Shown here: in pieces, positions 6,053-13,162 of the stretch
Numbering within the stretch: position 1 is the first letter of the stretch
Layout of the letters: every line of letters starts with the position of its first letter
NCBI GenBank assembly: GCA_016205975.1
Contig: JACQSK010000025.1
Location: 1-23,394, forward strand
Direction: 5' to 3'
Length of the DNA: 23,394 nt
From: Candidatus Uhrbacteria bacterium
GTDB lineage: Bacteria; Patescibacteria; ABY1; SG8-24; GWF2-40-263
Translations under genes and position numbers: made by a program
Notes under the pieces: generated by a model
Databases searched by the model: none
Told to the model about the DNA's origin: nothing
Seen by the model: only the letters and a program-made list of their open reading frames with translations

Positions 6053-6081
6053 AGAGTACCACAAAAATGCCTTTCCGTCAA
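6053..6081 (-). promoter_or_regulatory. Candidate promoter of the 3D-domain gene
   Basis: TTGACG (6076-6081) and TACTCT (6053-6058) are spaced by 17 bases on the minus strand. The same TACTCT -10 occurs at the tig promoter. The expected leader is about 88 bases and includes both hairpins described here. Confidence 0.6.
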
Positions 6082-6103
6082 CCGGCTTATCCCACCGGTC
6101 GCC

Positions 6104-7930
6104 TCACTCAACCGTCACGCTCTTGGCAAGATTACGAGGTCGATCTGGATCGAATCCACGCGCCACGGCCATTTCGTAGGCAAGAATCTGTGTCGGAATA
6201 ACGGTGAGGAGCGGCTGCAAACATTCGAGCGTCTTTGGAACGATAATAACCTCCTCGCACAGAGAGGAAACGGCGTCATGATCGGTGGTGATCGCAATAA
6301 TTTTTCCTCCCCTCGCACGGATCTCCTCCATGTTGGACCGCGTCTTCTCAAACACCGAGTCCAAAGGACACAGCACCACAGATGGAAAGCTTGTGTCGAT
6401 GAGGGCAATGGGGCCGTGCTTCATCTCCCCGCACGAGTATCCTTCCGCGTGCACGTAACTCACCTCCTTGAGCTTCAGGGCGCCTTCATACGCGATGGGC
6501 GCCTGATACTTGCGACCCAAAAACAGACAGTTGCCCATGGCGGCGTGCCGCTTCACGATCTGTGAAATCCGCGCGCGGCCCTCAAGGATCATCTGGATCT
6601 GGTCGGGAATCTCATAGAGGGCCGCCAAGACGGCTCCCGCTTCCCGCTCCGGCAGCACCCCGCGTAGCGCTCCCAGATACACGCCCATGAGCGCCAAAAC
6701 ACTCAGCTGCGAGAGAAACGCTTTTGTGCTGGCAACGCCGATCTCAGGACCTGCATGGTTGTAGACGCCCGCATCGGTTTCGCGGGCGACCGTGGAACCA
6801 ACGACGTTCACAAGCCCTAGGGTCAGTGCGTGCTTGCGCTTTGCCTCACGCACGGCCTCAAGCGTATCAGCTGTCTCGCCCGACTGGGAGATGGCAAGCA
6901 CGGCCGTGCGCGCAGAGATAATCGGCTTGCGATAGCGGAACTCGCTCCCAAGCTCCACCTCCACCGGAATGCCCGTGAGCTCCTCCAACAGGTACTCGCC
7001 AACGAGCCCCGCGTAATACGCGCTCCCGCATCCAATGATAATGATCCGATCGATTTCTTCGAGCCGCTCGCTCACGTCGCGCAGTCCTCCCAGCACCGCG
7101 CGTGTGCCTATGAGGTCAATGCGCCCACGCGTGGAGTTCTCCACGACTGCCGACTGCTCCAAAATTTCTTTCAACATAAAATGCGGATTCCCATTTTTCT
7201 GCGCCGTCTCTACTTCCCACGTCACGCGTTCAACCTGCTTGTTCACGGGCTGCTCATCCAAGCCCGCAAGGGTTACACCCTCTGAGCTCACAGCCGCCAG
7301 CTCTCCGTCGTCCAAAAAAATTACATCACGAGTGTGAGCGAGGATGGCAGATGGATCAGAGGCGACGTAGTGCTCATGCGCGCCCACGCCGATCACCAGC
7401 GGGCTGCCCATGCGCGCCGCAAAAAGCGTCTGGGGAATATCTTTAAAGATGACGACGATGCCGTAGGTCCCGCGCACGCGTTTCAGAGCACGGCGAATAG
7501 CTGCGAGTCCGCTCGCCTCCTCGCACTCGCTCTCGATCAGGTGCGCCAGCACCTCCGAATCCGTCTGTGAGGTGAACGTATGGCCCTTAGCTTTGAGCCC
7601 CTCGCGCAGTTCAGAATAATTTTCGATGATGCCGTTGTGCACGATCGCGACTTGCTCGTGGCAGTCCATGTGCGGGTGCGCATTCGCCTCGTCAGGCACG
7701 CCGTGCGTCGCCCAGCGCGTGTGCGCAATGCCCGCCGTCCCCGCAAGCGGCGCCGGAGGAAGCCGCTCGCGCAGCTTCTCGATTTTTCCCGCAGCACGAA
7801 TCCTGACGAGTCCTGATGCTTGCACGCATACGCCTGCCGAGTCGTATCCGCGATACTCCATGGCGCTCAGGCCGGTGAGGAGAATCGGGAGCGCGCGTTT
7901 TTTTCCAACGTAGCCGATGATGCCGCACAT
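6104..7930 (-). CDS. glmS: Glutamine-fructose-6-phosphate aminotransferase (isomerizing)
   Basis: A 608-residue enzyme that makes glucosamine-6-phosphate from fructose-6-phosphate and glutamine, the first step towards UDP-GlcNAc and peptidoglycan. The N-terminal glutaminase domain starts MCGIIGYVG, with Cys2 as the nucleophile after methionine removal. The frame is open for 51 more codons upstream, but Cys2 fixes the start at 7930. The glutaminase domain covers about 1-240, with HTRWATHG and NAHPH. Two SIS isomerase domains follow, with GCGSAYYAG and ISQSGETADT in the first. The C-terminus NLAKSVTVE is typical. There is no Shine-Dalgarno sequence: the bases before ATG are pyrimidine-rich. No glmS ribozyme would fit in the short upstream region. 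It is divergent from PBP1A, another cell-wall gene. Confidence 0.95.
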   Translation of the reverse strand: MCGIIGYVGKKRALPILLTGLSAMEYRGYDSAGVCVQASGLVRIRAAGKIEKLRERLPPAPLAGTAGIAHTRWATHGVPDEANAHPHMDCHEQVAIVHNGIIENYSELREGLKAKGHTFTSQTDSEVLAHLIESECEEASGLAAIRRALKRVRGTYGIVVIFKDIPQTLFAARMGSPLVIGVGAHEHYVASDPSAILAHTRDVIFLDDGELAAVSSEGVTLAGLDEQPVNKQVERVTWEVETAQKNGNPHFMLKEILEQSAVVENSTRGRIDLIGTRAVLGGLRDVSERLEEIDRIIIIGCGSAYYAGLVGEYLLEELTGIPVEVELGSEFRYRKPIISARTAVLAISQSGETADTLEAVREAKRKHALTLGLVNVVGSTVARETDAGVYNHAGPEIGVASTKAFLSQLSVLALMGVYLGALRGVLPEREAGAVLAALYEIPDQIQMILEGRARISQIVKRHAAMGNCLFLGRKYQAPIAYEGALKLKEVSYVHAEGYSCGEMKHGPIALIDTSFPSVVLCPLDSVFEKTRSNMEEIRARGGKIIAITTDHDAVSSLCEEVIIVPKTLECLQPLLTVIPTQILAYEMAVARGFDPDRPRNLAKSVTVE

Positions 7931-8127
7931 AGGAGGGAGGGGACAAAGGGCGCAAAGGGAGTTAGGGTGATGTGAGTAGGATAGAGGAGGACGGATGGAA
8001 ATCGCGCTTTTGAGAGGCACCGCTGTGGGTAACGTTATTTTTGACAGGAAAAGGGGCGCGCATTGATGCCCTGGTTTGTCCAAATCTGTTCGGCGATCCT
8101 TTTTTCCGGTATTCTTGGATCGTTGCT

Positions 8128-11085
8128 ATGTCACACCACCAATACAACCGTCAGGGCTGGAGCGGCTCGCGCCTGCCACGCCTGCCGCGCCTACGCTCGC
8201 GTGTCCGCGGCCTCAAAAAAGGCGTGCTCGTCAAAAACGCGATCCTGCTTGGCATCGTCCTCCTGTTCGCCGGATCGCTCGCGACGTTGGGTCTCATGGC
8301 ATTCATCTCGCGTGACTTGCCCAACCCCAACAGCCTGACTGAGCGCTCCATCTCGCAGACCACCAAAATCTACGACCGTACGGGTGAGCATGTACTCTAC
8401 GAAATCTTCGGCGGAGAAAACCGAACGCTCAAACAGCTCCAGGAAGGCTTCTGCGGCGATGATGCCGCGCTGGAAACAGACGACAAAGGCATTCCCCTGT
8501 TCGCCGTGCAGGCGACGATCGCCGCGGAGGATCGCAACTTCTGCAAGCATGGCGGGTTTGACGTGAAAGGCTTCCTGCGCGCCGTGTTCCAAAACCTGAT
8601 CGGCAACCGCGTGGGCGGCTCCACCCTCACCCAACAGCTTGTCAAAAACGCCATCCTCTCCAATGAAAAAACCGTTATCCGCAAAGTGAAGGAACTCATC
8701 CTGTCCCTTGAGCTTGAACGCCGCTACTCCAAAGATGAAATCCTCCAGATTTATTTTAATGAAATCCCCTACGGCTCCACCTACTACGGCATGGAAGCCG
8801 CCGCGCAAAATTATTTCGGCATCTCCGTGAGTGAACTCACACTCTCCCAAGCCGCCACGCTTGCCGCGCTCCCGAAGGCTCCAACAACGTACCTCAACAA
8901 CCCCGACCGCTTGCAGGCCAGGCGTGACTACATCTTGGCTGCGATGCTTGAGATGGGTTTCATTGATCAAGCCGCCTATGACGCGGCGCTGGCGCAAGCC
9001 ACGCCTGTAGACGTTTCCATCACCAACATTGATGCCCCGCATTTTGTTTTGTATGTAAAAGAGTTGCTGGAAGAGGCTTATGGCCGCAGCAAAGTGGAAG
9101 AAGGCGGCTTGAGAGTTATAACGACTATCGACTACGACATGCAGATGATTGCCGAGGAGGAAGTGCAAAAGGGCGTGGACGAAAATAAGGAGCGCTACGG
9201 CCTCACCAACGCCGCACTGGTCGCGATCGACCCCAAGACCGGACAAATCCTCGCCTTGGTCGGCTCCAAAGATTTTTTCGATGAAGAAATCGACGGTCAG
9301 GTAAACGTGGCTACGCGCTTGCGCCAGCCCGGGAGTAGCTTCAAACCGATTGTTTACACGAAAGCCTTTGAGCTCGGCTACACGCCCAACACCGTACTCT
9401 GGGACGTGGAGACAACGCTCCCCACGGTTACGGGTGACTACACTCCTCACAACTACGACGGCAGCGAGCACGGACCGATCCGGATTTTGGACGCGCTTCA
9501 ACTCTCGCTCAACATCCCGGCCGTCAAGACGGTTTACCTGGTGGGCGTTGAGACGGCTTTGGACTTTGCCACGAGTCTAGGCTATACGAGCTTCGGCGAT
9601 CATTCAGCCTTCGGTCTGTCCGTCGTCTTGGGCGGCGGCGAGGTAAAGCTGCTCGAGCATACGGCCGCCTATGCCGTGCTCGCTAACGACGGCGTGAGAA
9701 ACGAAACCGTGTCGATCCTGAAGGTCGAAGACGCCGACGGTGAGACCCTCCAAGAGTGGAAACAAAAAGACGGTAAGCGTGTTGTGGAAGAAAACGTCGC
9801 GCGCACAACCAGCTATGTGCTTACCAACAACGACGCGCGCGCGCCTGTGTTTGGCGCCAACAGCTATCTGCAGTTAGGTGAGCGCCCAGTGGCAGCAAAA
9901 ACAGGAACGACCAACGATTACCGCGACGGCTGGCTCATGGGTTATACGCCGTCCTTAGCCGCTGGCGTGTGGGTGGGCAACAACGACAATACGCCCATGA
10001 ATAAGGCTGGCGGCTCGATCGGCGCGGGACCCATCTGGAACGGATTTATGAAGCGCGTCATGGAAGGGCGTCCGATCGAAACGTTCCCGACTCCCGAGAT
10101 CAAGCAGACCGGCAAGGCGGTTCTCGATGGAGAGATTGGTTCCACGACCGTCACCATCGACCGCGCCTCGGGCAAACTTGCCACAGAGTACACGCCCGAC
10201 TCCTACCGCGAGGAAAAAACCTTCGCGCAGTATCACTCCATCCTCCACTACGTAACCCGCGATGACCCAACCGGCCAGCCGCCTGAGCACCCCGAGGACG
10301 ACGAGCAGTATGCGGCCTGGGAAACGGGTGTTCAAAAGTGGCTCGCCAAAAAACAAGCAGAGACGGGTGTGGAGATTTCACGTGAGGATCCACCCACCGA
10401 AGAGGATGACTTGCACGTGCCAAAGAACTTTCCCAACGCGCGCATCACCTCGCCTGATGACAATGACTCCGTGAGCGATCGCACGGTAACGATCGACCTT
10501 TCTGCCGACGCGCGGCGCGGCGTTGTGCGAGCGGAGTTCTTCGTGGACGGCCTGTTCCTGGGCTCTGATGCGCGTGCACCCTTCTCGCTATCAGCGACGC
10601 TCCCCAGCGCCGTTGGACGCGGCGTGCATACGCTCAAGGCCATCGCTTACGACGACATCGACAATGCGGGATCTGACACTGTGGTAATCACGGTCGAGTC
10701 GGAAGGAAGCGACACGTCCTTTGAACTCATTGATCCTAAAAACGGACAGACAATCGAACGCTCAAGCGCCACCTATACCATCGTCGTCTCGATCGACGAC
10801 CCGGATTCCTATCGCTCCGTAAGCGTGTACGCACAGTCGCTGAGCACGGGACAAGAGACGCTCGTCGGGCAAACGCTCAACCCCAGCTCTCCGTTTCTGA
10901 CCTTCGACTGGACGCTCCCCGAGTCCGGCACCTGGGCCTTGTCCGCTCGCGCCGCCTCGAGCGACGGCTCAGCCGAACTCACCACGGCCGGGACGCTCGT
11001 TGAGATCGTGGCGCAGGAAGAGTCTTCAAGCGGAGATGGAGGAGCAGGGCTCTTCATCCCGGAGTCCGATTTAAACTTGTTCTAA
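8128..11085 (+). CDS. Class A penicillin-binding protein (PBP1A-like) with two C-terminal Ig-like domains
   Basis: A 985-residue bifunctional peptidoglycan synthase. A basic cytoplasmic tail precedes one membrane segment (about 35-60). The glycosyltransferase domain shows AAEDRNF with catalytic E134, GGSTLTQQL (163-171), and later RKVKE with ERRYSKDEILQIYFN. The transpeptidase domain has SSFK (S403, K406), SLN (460-462) and KTGTT (591-595), so all catalytic motifs are intact. After about residue 770 come two Ig-like beta-sandwich modules (about 771-857 and 864-960) and an acidic/serine/glycine tail. I chose the ATG at 8128 (MSHHQ). The frame is open further upstream from a TTG at 8041, but those residues do not look like family sequence. 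Linear Ig-like repeats suggest contact with the outer wall or surface. Its promoter is not clear. Confidence 0.93.
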   Translation: MSHHQYNRQGWSGSRLPRLPRLRSRVRGLKKGVLVKNAILLGIVLLFAGSLATLGLMAFISRDLPNPNSLTERSISQTTKIYDRTGEHVLYEIFGGENRTLKQLQEGFCGDDAALETDDKGIPLFAVQATIAAEDRNFCKHGGFDVKGFLRAVFQNLIGNRVGGSTLTQQLVKNAILSNEKTVIRKVKELILSLELERRYSKDEILQIYFNEIPYGSTYYGMEAAAQNYFGISVSELTLSQAATLAALPKAPTTYLNNPDRLQARRDYILAAMLEMGFIDQAAYDAALAQATPVDVSITNIDAPHFVLYVKELLEEAYGRSKVEEGGLRVITTIDYDMQMIAEEEVQKGVDENKERYGLTNAALVAIDPKTGQILALVGSKDFFDEEIDGQVNVATRLRQPGSSFKPIVYTKAFELGYTPNTVLWDVETTLPTVTGDYTPHNYDGSEHGPIRILDALQLSLNIPAVKTVYLVGVETALDFATSLGYTSFGDHSAFGLSVVLGGGEVKLLEHTAAYAVLANDGVRNETVSILKVEDADGETLQEWKQKDGKRVVEENVARTTSYVLTNNDARAPVFGANSYLQLGERPVAAKTGTTNDYRDGWLMGYTPSLAAGVWVGNNDNTPMNKAGGSIGAGPIWNGFMKRVMEGRPIETFPTPEIKQTGKAVLDGEIGSTTVTIDRASGKLATEYTPDSYREEKTFAQYHSILHYVTRDDPTGQPPEHPEDDEQYAAWETGVQKWLAKKQAETGVEISREDPPTEEDDLHVPKNFPNARITSPDDNDSVSDRTVTIDLSADARRGVVRAEFFVDGLFLGSDARAPFSLSATLPSAVGRGVHTLKAIAYDDIDNAGSDTVVITVESEGSDTSFELIDPKNGQTIERSSATYTIVVSIDDPDSYRSVSVYAQSLSTGQETLVGQTLNPSSPFLTFDWTLPESGTWALSARAASSDGSAELTTAGTLVEIVAQEESSSGDGGAGLFIPESDLNLF

Positions 11086-11089
11086 GCCG

Positions 11090-11125
11090 AAACCGGCCGC
11101 CTGCGATTGACAGAGGGCCGGTTTT
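11090..11125 (+). terminator. Intrinsic terminator after PBP1A
   Basis: AAACCGGCC (11090-11098) pairs perfectly with GGCCGGTTT (11116-11124), followed by T. It lies five bases after the PBP1A stop. The 17-base loop contains the -35 of the next promoter. Confidence 0.8.
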
Positions 11126-11135
11126 GTGATATTTT
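11107..11135 (+). promoter_or_regulatory. Strong promoter nested in the terminator
   Basis: A perfect TTGACA (11107-11112), a 17-base spacer, and TATTTT (11130-11135). Transcription would start near 11142, giving a short leader with AGGAGG at 11157-11162 before the gene at 11168. The -35 lies in the loop of the preceding terminator. Confidence 0.75.
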
Positions 11136-11167
11136 GAAGCGTCGAATGACTTCGACAGGAGGGAAAA

Positions 11168-11581
11168 ATGCAACCACCAAAGAGCGAAAAGAACTGGCTG
11201 TTCGTTCTGTGGGTCGTGGCCGTGTTCGCCTCGCCGCTCGTGCTGGGCGTGATCGACGTGATCTTCGATACCAACCTGTTTGGTCTGGTCTTGGTCGGGT
11301 CAGTTCTGTTATTTCTGCTGGGGTTACTGATCCTCGGGCTCGTGATCAGCGTGAAAGTCATCCTGACTGGAGACTGGTCAAACATCTTCCTTCTCACCCT
11401 CGTCTTGTTGGTCTCCTTGGTGTTCATCGGGGGCTCGGGAGCAGCGGGCTTCTATTTCCAACTGGAAGGATGGAAGAGTCTGCCCGTATTCCTGGGTGAG
11501 GGGTTGGGGACGCTGACACTCATCAGTGGGATGAGCTTCCTCAACGAGGAGCTCGCCAAACTCGGCAAGGGTGTTCTCTAG
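11168..11581 (+). CDS. Small integral membrane protein of unknown function
   Basis: A 137-residue protein with four likely membrane segments (about 10-31, 37-63, 72-93 and a weaker one about 103-121) joined by short loops. I do not recognise a family. The start is well supported by AGGAGGG a few bases before the ATG and by a strong promoter upstream. The gene ends 21 bases before the small cysteine-rich protein at 11603, so the two are probably co-transcribed. The strong Shine-Dalgarno sequence contrasts with the core genes of the window, which mostly lack one. It may simply be a highly expressed lineage-specific gene. Confidence 0.75.
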   Translation: MQPPKSEKNWLFVLWVVAVFASPLVLGVIDVIFDTNLFGLVLVGSVLLFLLGLLILGLVISVKVILTGDWSNIFLLTLVLLVSLVFIGGSGAAGFYFQLEGWKSLPVFLGEGLGTLTLISGMSFLNEELAKLGKGVL

Positions 11582-11602
11582 TCCACACCTCAAGGAGCCC
11601 TC

Positions 11603-11794
11603 ATGGAAGGCATCTGCTGCGAGTGCCAGAACACTCACCCCGTTCACTACGGACACACCGACACGGAAGACGACCTCGACAGCCTCATGGCCGACGAAGT
11701 CTTCGACTGGGTCATGGACAGCCACGACGCCTACGGCTCGCACTGCTCCGGCTCCTGCACGACGCCCCAGGCGCTCATCAAGGAGAAGGCCTAG
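11603..11794 (+). CDS. Small cysteine/histidine-rich protein, possible zinc ribbon
   Basis: A 63-residue protein preceded by AGGAG. Cysteines at 5, 6 and 8 (ICCEC) and at 48 and 52 (HCSGSC) form two knuckle-like clusters. Histidines lie at 12, 15, 18 and 47, and an acidic helix lies between the clusters (residues 19-40). The layout CxxC...CxxxC could bind one zinc ion. I know no family for it. It follows the membrane protein gene in the same operon and is followed after seven bases by a structured repeat that carries a terminator. Confidence 0.65.
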   Translation: MEGICCECQNTHPVHYGHTDTEDDLDSLMADEVFDWVMDSHDAYGSHCSGSCTTPQALIKEKA

Positions 11795-11801
11795 TTCCAC
11801 C

Positions 11802-11869
11802 GCACGGCCCCATGACGACAAAACACCTCTCTGGTGGTCCTGTCGTCAGCGGGGTGTTTTGTTTTAGAG
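11802..11869. repeat. Structured 68-bp repeat, copy 1
   Basis: This element matches 12468-12535 at 56 of 68 positions without gaps, and all 12 differences are transitions. Positions 24-52 of the element (11825-11853) are identical in both copies. Two alternative folds are visible. In one, AAAACACC (11820-11827) pairs with GGTGTTTT (11853-11860), followed by GTTTT, a plus-strand terminator. In the other, GACGACA (11814-11820) pairs with TGTCGTC (11841-11847), with inner CACC/GGTG. The folds exclude each other. Element positions 63-65 are the stop codon of the minus-strand toxin gene. Confidence 0.85.
11820..11865 (+). terminator. Terminator within repeat copy 1
   Basis: The 8-bp stem AAAACACC/GGTGTTTT has a 25-base loop and is followed by GTTTT. 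It would end the plus-strand operon of the two small genes. Because the arms are A- and T-rich outside, it may also work on the toxin transcript arriving from the other side. Confidence 0.6.
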
Positions 11870-12136
11870 GTCACGATAATCGTCTCTTCCTTTGCGTATG
11901 AACAGATCGATGACCTCGAGTGTCTTCTCCCTAGACAAAACGATGTACAACACCCGCCAACGACCAACCCGTAACCGAAACGCCTTTTGACGCACCCCGA
12001 CGATTGCTCGAATCTGTGGATGGTCGAATGGTTCCTGAGCTAGTCTCTCGAGCTCATCGAGGATCAGCTGTTGAGTCTTCCGATCCAGCTTTTTAAATGT
12101 GCGTTCAAACCGTGAACGAAAAACGACCCGGTACAC
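11864..12136 (-). CDS. RelE/ParE-superfamily toxin
   Basis: A 90-residue basic protein of the RelE/ParE/YafQ superfamily: VVFRSRFERTFKKLDRKTQQLILDELERLAQEP at the N-terminus, then a beta-sheet with FRLRVGRWRVLYIVL and a C-terminal LEVIDLFIRKGRDDY. This matches the ribosome-dependent mRNA interferase fold, with conserved basic residues in the strand R-x-R-x-G-x-W/Y-R. The start is a GTG one base after the antitoxin stop, so translation is coupled. Histidine and lysine residues that could act in catalysis are present, but the exact subgroup is not certain. The stop codon lies within repeat copy 1. Confidence 0.85.
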   Translation of the reverse strand: MYRVVFRSRFERTFKKLDRKTQQLILDELERLAQEPFDHPQIRAIVGVRQKAFRLRVGRWRVLYIVLSREKTLEVIDLFIRKGRDDYRDL

Positions 12137-12137
12137 A

Positions 12138-12377
12138 TCAGACGAGGTCGTATTTCTTCCGTAGATCTGGCAGAGACAGAACCTTTTCTTTCCGGGTCTT
12201 TTTATAAGCCTCTAAAAAATGCTCCCGATCCTCTTGGATATCCAGCAAAAATTCCCGCACCGCCATCCCAACAAACTCACTGCGTGTTTGGTCAATTTTC
12301 TTCGAAAGCACATCAACCGCGCTGGTCAATGTTCCTGGGAGGGAAACGGAAAATGTTTTTGCTGTCTGTTTGGACAT
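12138..12377 (-). CDS. Ribbon-helix-helix antitoxin
   Basis: A 79-residue protein. The N-terminal half is a MetJ/Arc/CopG ribbon-helix-helix domain: the strand KTFSVSLPG binds DNA and two helices follow (SAVDVLSKKIDQ, and RSEFVGMAVREFL). The charged C-terminal part (EAYKKTRKEKVLSLPDLRKKYDLV) would wrap the toxin. It is the first gene of the toxin-antitoxin pair and probably represses its own promoter. I chose the ATG at 12377. A TTG three codons upstream (12386) lies about ten bases after a GAGGT and is an alternative. Confidence 0.85.
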   Translation of the reverse strand: MSKQTAKTFSVSLPGTLTSAVDVLSKKIDQTRSEFVGMAVREFLLDIQEDREHFLEAYKKTRKEKVLSLPDLRKKYDLV

Positions 12378-12410
12378 ACGTTTCAAACCAACAATACCTC
12401 ACTCTGTTGC

Positions 12411-12419
12411 CCTATAGCA
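12411..12419 (-). promoter_or_regulatory. Candidate extended -10 promoter of the toxin-antitoxin pair
   Basis: On the minus strand TGCTATAGG gives a TG-extended -10 (TATAGG) about 34 bases before the antitoxin ATG. No matching -35 is seen, as is common for extended -10 promoters. Confidence 0.45.
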
Positions 12420-12467
12420 AGGACGTGACCGTTTGAGGCGTCGACGTCTCTCGACTCAATCGACGTG

Positions 12468-12535
12468 GCACGGCCTCGCAGCGACAAGATACCTCTCTGG
12501 TGGTCCTGTCGTCAGCGGGATATTTTATTTCAGAA
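12468..12535. repeat. Structured 68-bp repeat, copy 2
   Basis: The second copy of the element at 11802, in the same orientation, 666 bases away. The terminator-like stem is kept despite changes. The pair at element positions 23/55 is C-G in copy 1 and T-A here, a compensatory change. Position 21/57 goes from A-T to G-T. Position 25/53 is a mismatch. A T-rich tail follows. No plus-strand gene lies upstream of it, so it has nothing obvious to terminate on that strand. Positions 63-65 are the stop codon of the minus-strand UPF0462-like gene. Confidence 0.85.
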
Positions 12536-13090
12536 ACATGCGGCAGGAAAAAAATCCGGCTGATGAAAATCAGGTTCTGTCCCCGGTACTGCTTCATAGG
12601 CTAAGAACTGTCCGGCCATGATCGCGAAGGCGTTGAGGGCGCGCAGGTTCTCTGGAACCATGCTCCAGGGAATCGTCATTTCACTCGTCCACTGTTTCTC
12701 CGCCGTCTTTTCGAACCGCACAACAGGGTGGAACGCCTCATAACTATTGGCTCGTCGCCGAATGGAATCAAAACTTAGGACAAGGAAGTGGCCGCCGGCG
12801 CCGAGCTCCAGCTCGAGATACTGATGGCCTGGGCCTACGAGAAACAGCTCGACGACGTCAAAGTTCCATAGCCCGTCCACGCGCGTGCCCATCGGCGCGT
12901 CAGGCGCGCTGGTCTCAAGCAGCAGCGGCGCGTGCGTGCGCACATGGACGCCCTGTTTGTTCAAAGAGAGCTCAAGTGTGGCCCACAAGCGGTCGTCGGA
13001 GCACGCCGTTCCGTTCCACAAGCGGTCAATGTGGAGGGTAAGCGCGTCAGGAGAATGTGGAATCGTGATCACATGCGTCCATAGTAACAA
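12530..13090 (-). CDS. UPF0462/C4orf33-like protein (carbohydrate-binding-module-like fold)
   Basis: A 186-residue soluble protein. Its second half matches what I remember of the UPF0462 (C4orf33) family: LWNFDVVELFLVG, YLELELGAGGHFLVL, TSEMTIPWSMVPENL, NAFAI, YEAVPG and PDFHQPDFF. That family resembles family 9 carbohydrate-binding modules, and its function is unknown. There is no signal peptide, so it probably acts in the cytoplasm. The start is uncertain. The frame opens with TTG at 13090, and a GTG at residue 7 or a nearby codon is possible. The stop lies inside repeat copy 2. It is isolated from its neighbours by a strong terminator upstream. Confidence 0.65.
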   Translation of the reverse strand: MLLWTHVITIPHSPDALTLHIDRLWNGTACSDDRLWATLELSLNKQGVHVRTHAPLLLETSAPDAPMGTRVDGLWNFDVVELFLVGPGHQYLELELGAGGHFLVLSFDSIRRRANSYEAFHPVVRFEKTAEKQWTSEMTIPWSMVPENLRALNAFAIMAGQFLAYEAVPGTEPDFHQPDFFPAACF

Positions 13091-13093
13091 ATC

Positions 13094-13123
13094 AAAAAGA
13101 CGAGAGCGAACGCTCGTCTTTTT
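13094..13123. terminator. Bidirectional intrinsic terminator
   Basis: AAAAAGACGAG (13094-13104) pairs perfectly with CTCGTCTTTTT (13113-13123). On the minus strand it ends the substrate-binding protein gene and separates it from the UPF0462-like gene. Confidence 0.85.
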
Positions 13124-13127
13124 CGGA

Positions 13128-13145
13128 CCCAGGCAAAAGCCTGGG
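13128..13145. other. Second hairpin next to the terminator
   Basis: CCCAGGC and GCCTGGG form a perfect 7-bp stem around AAAA. It has no T-run of its own. On the minus strand it comes before the terminator, between the gene stop and the terminator stem, and may protect the 3' end. Confidence 0.5.
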
Positions 13146-13162
13146 GCTTCCTGGGGAGAAAA

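Noticed and set aside
5819..6064. Open frame of 81 codons overlapping the start of the 3D-domain gene
   Set aside because: It lies in another frame across a structured leader and has no protein-like pattern; a leader peptide cannot be excluded but is not supported.
8041..8046. Perfect TTGACA upstream of PBP1A
   Set aside because: No acceptable -10 lies 16-18 bases downstream.
7931..8083. N-terminal extension of glmS by 51 codons
   Set aside because: The enzyme needs cysteine as residue 2, so translation must start at 7930.
7931..8127. glmS ribozyme or riboswitch in the glmS-PBP1A gap
   Set aside because: No ribozyme core pattern is visible and the space is short.
8191..9501. Long open frame of 436 codons antisense to PBP1A
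   Set aside because: It mirrors the codon pattern of a clearly real gene on the plus strand and shows no recognisable domain.
11802..12535. Reading the 68-bp repeats as integron attC sites
   Set aside because: The RYYYAAC and GTTRRRY ends are not seen and no integrase is in the window; only the general cassette-like layout is kept as a hypothesis.
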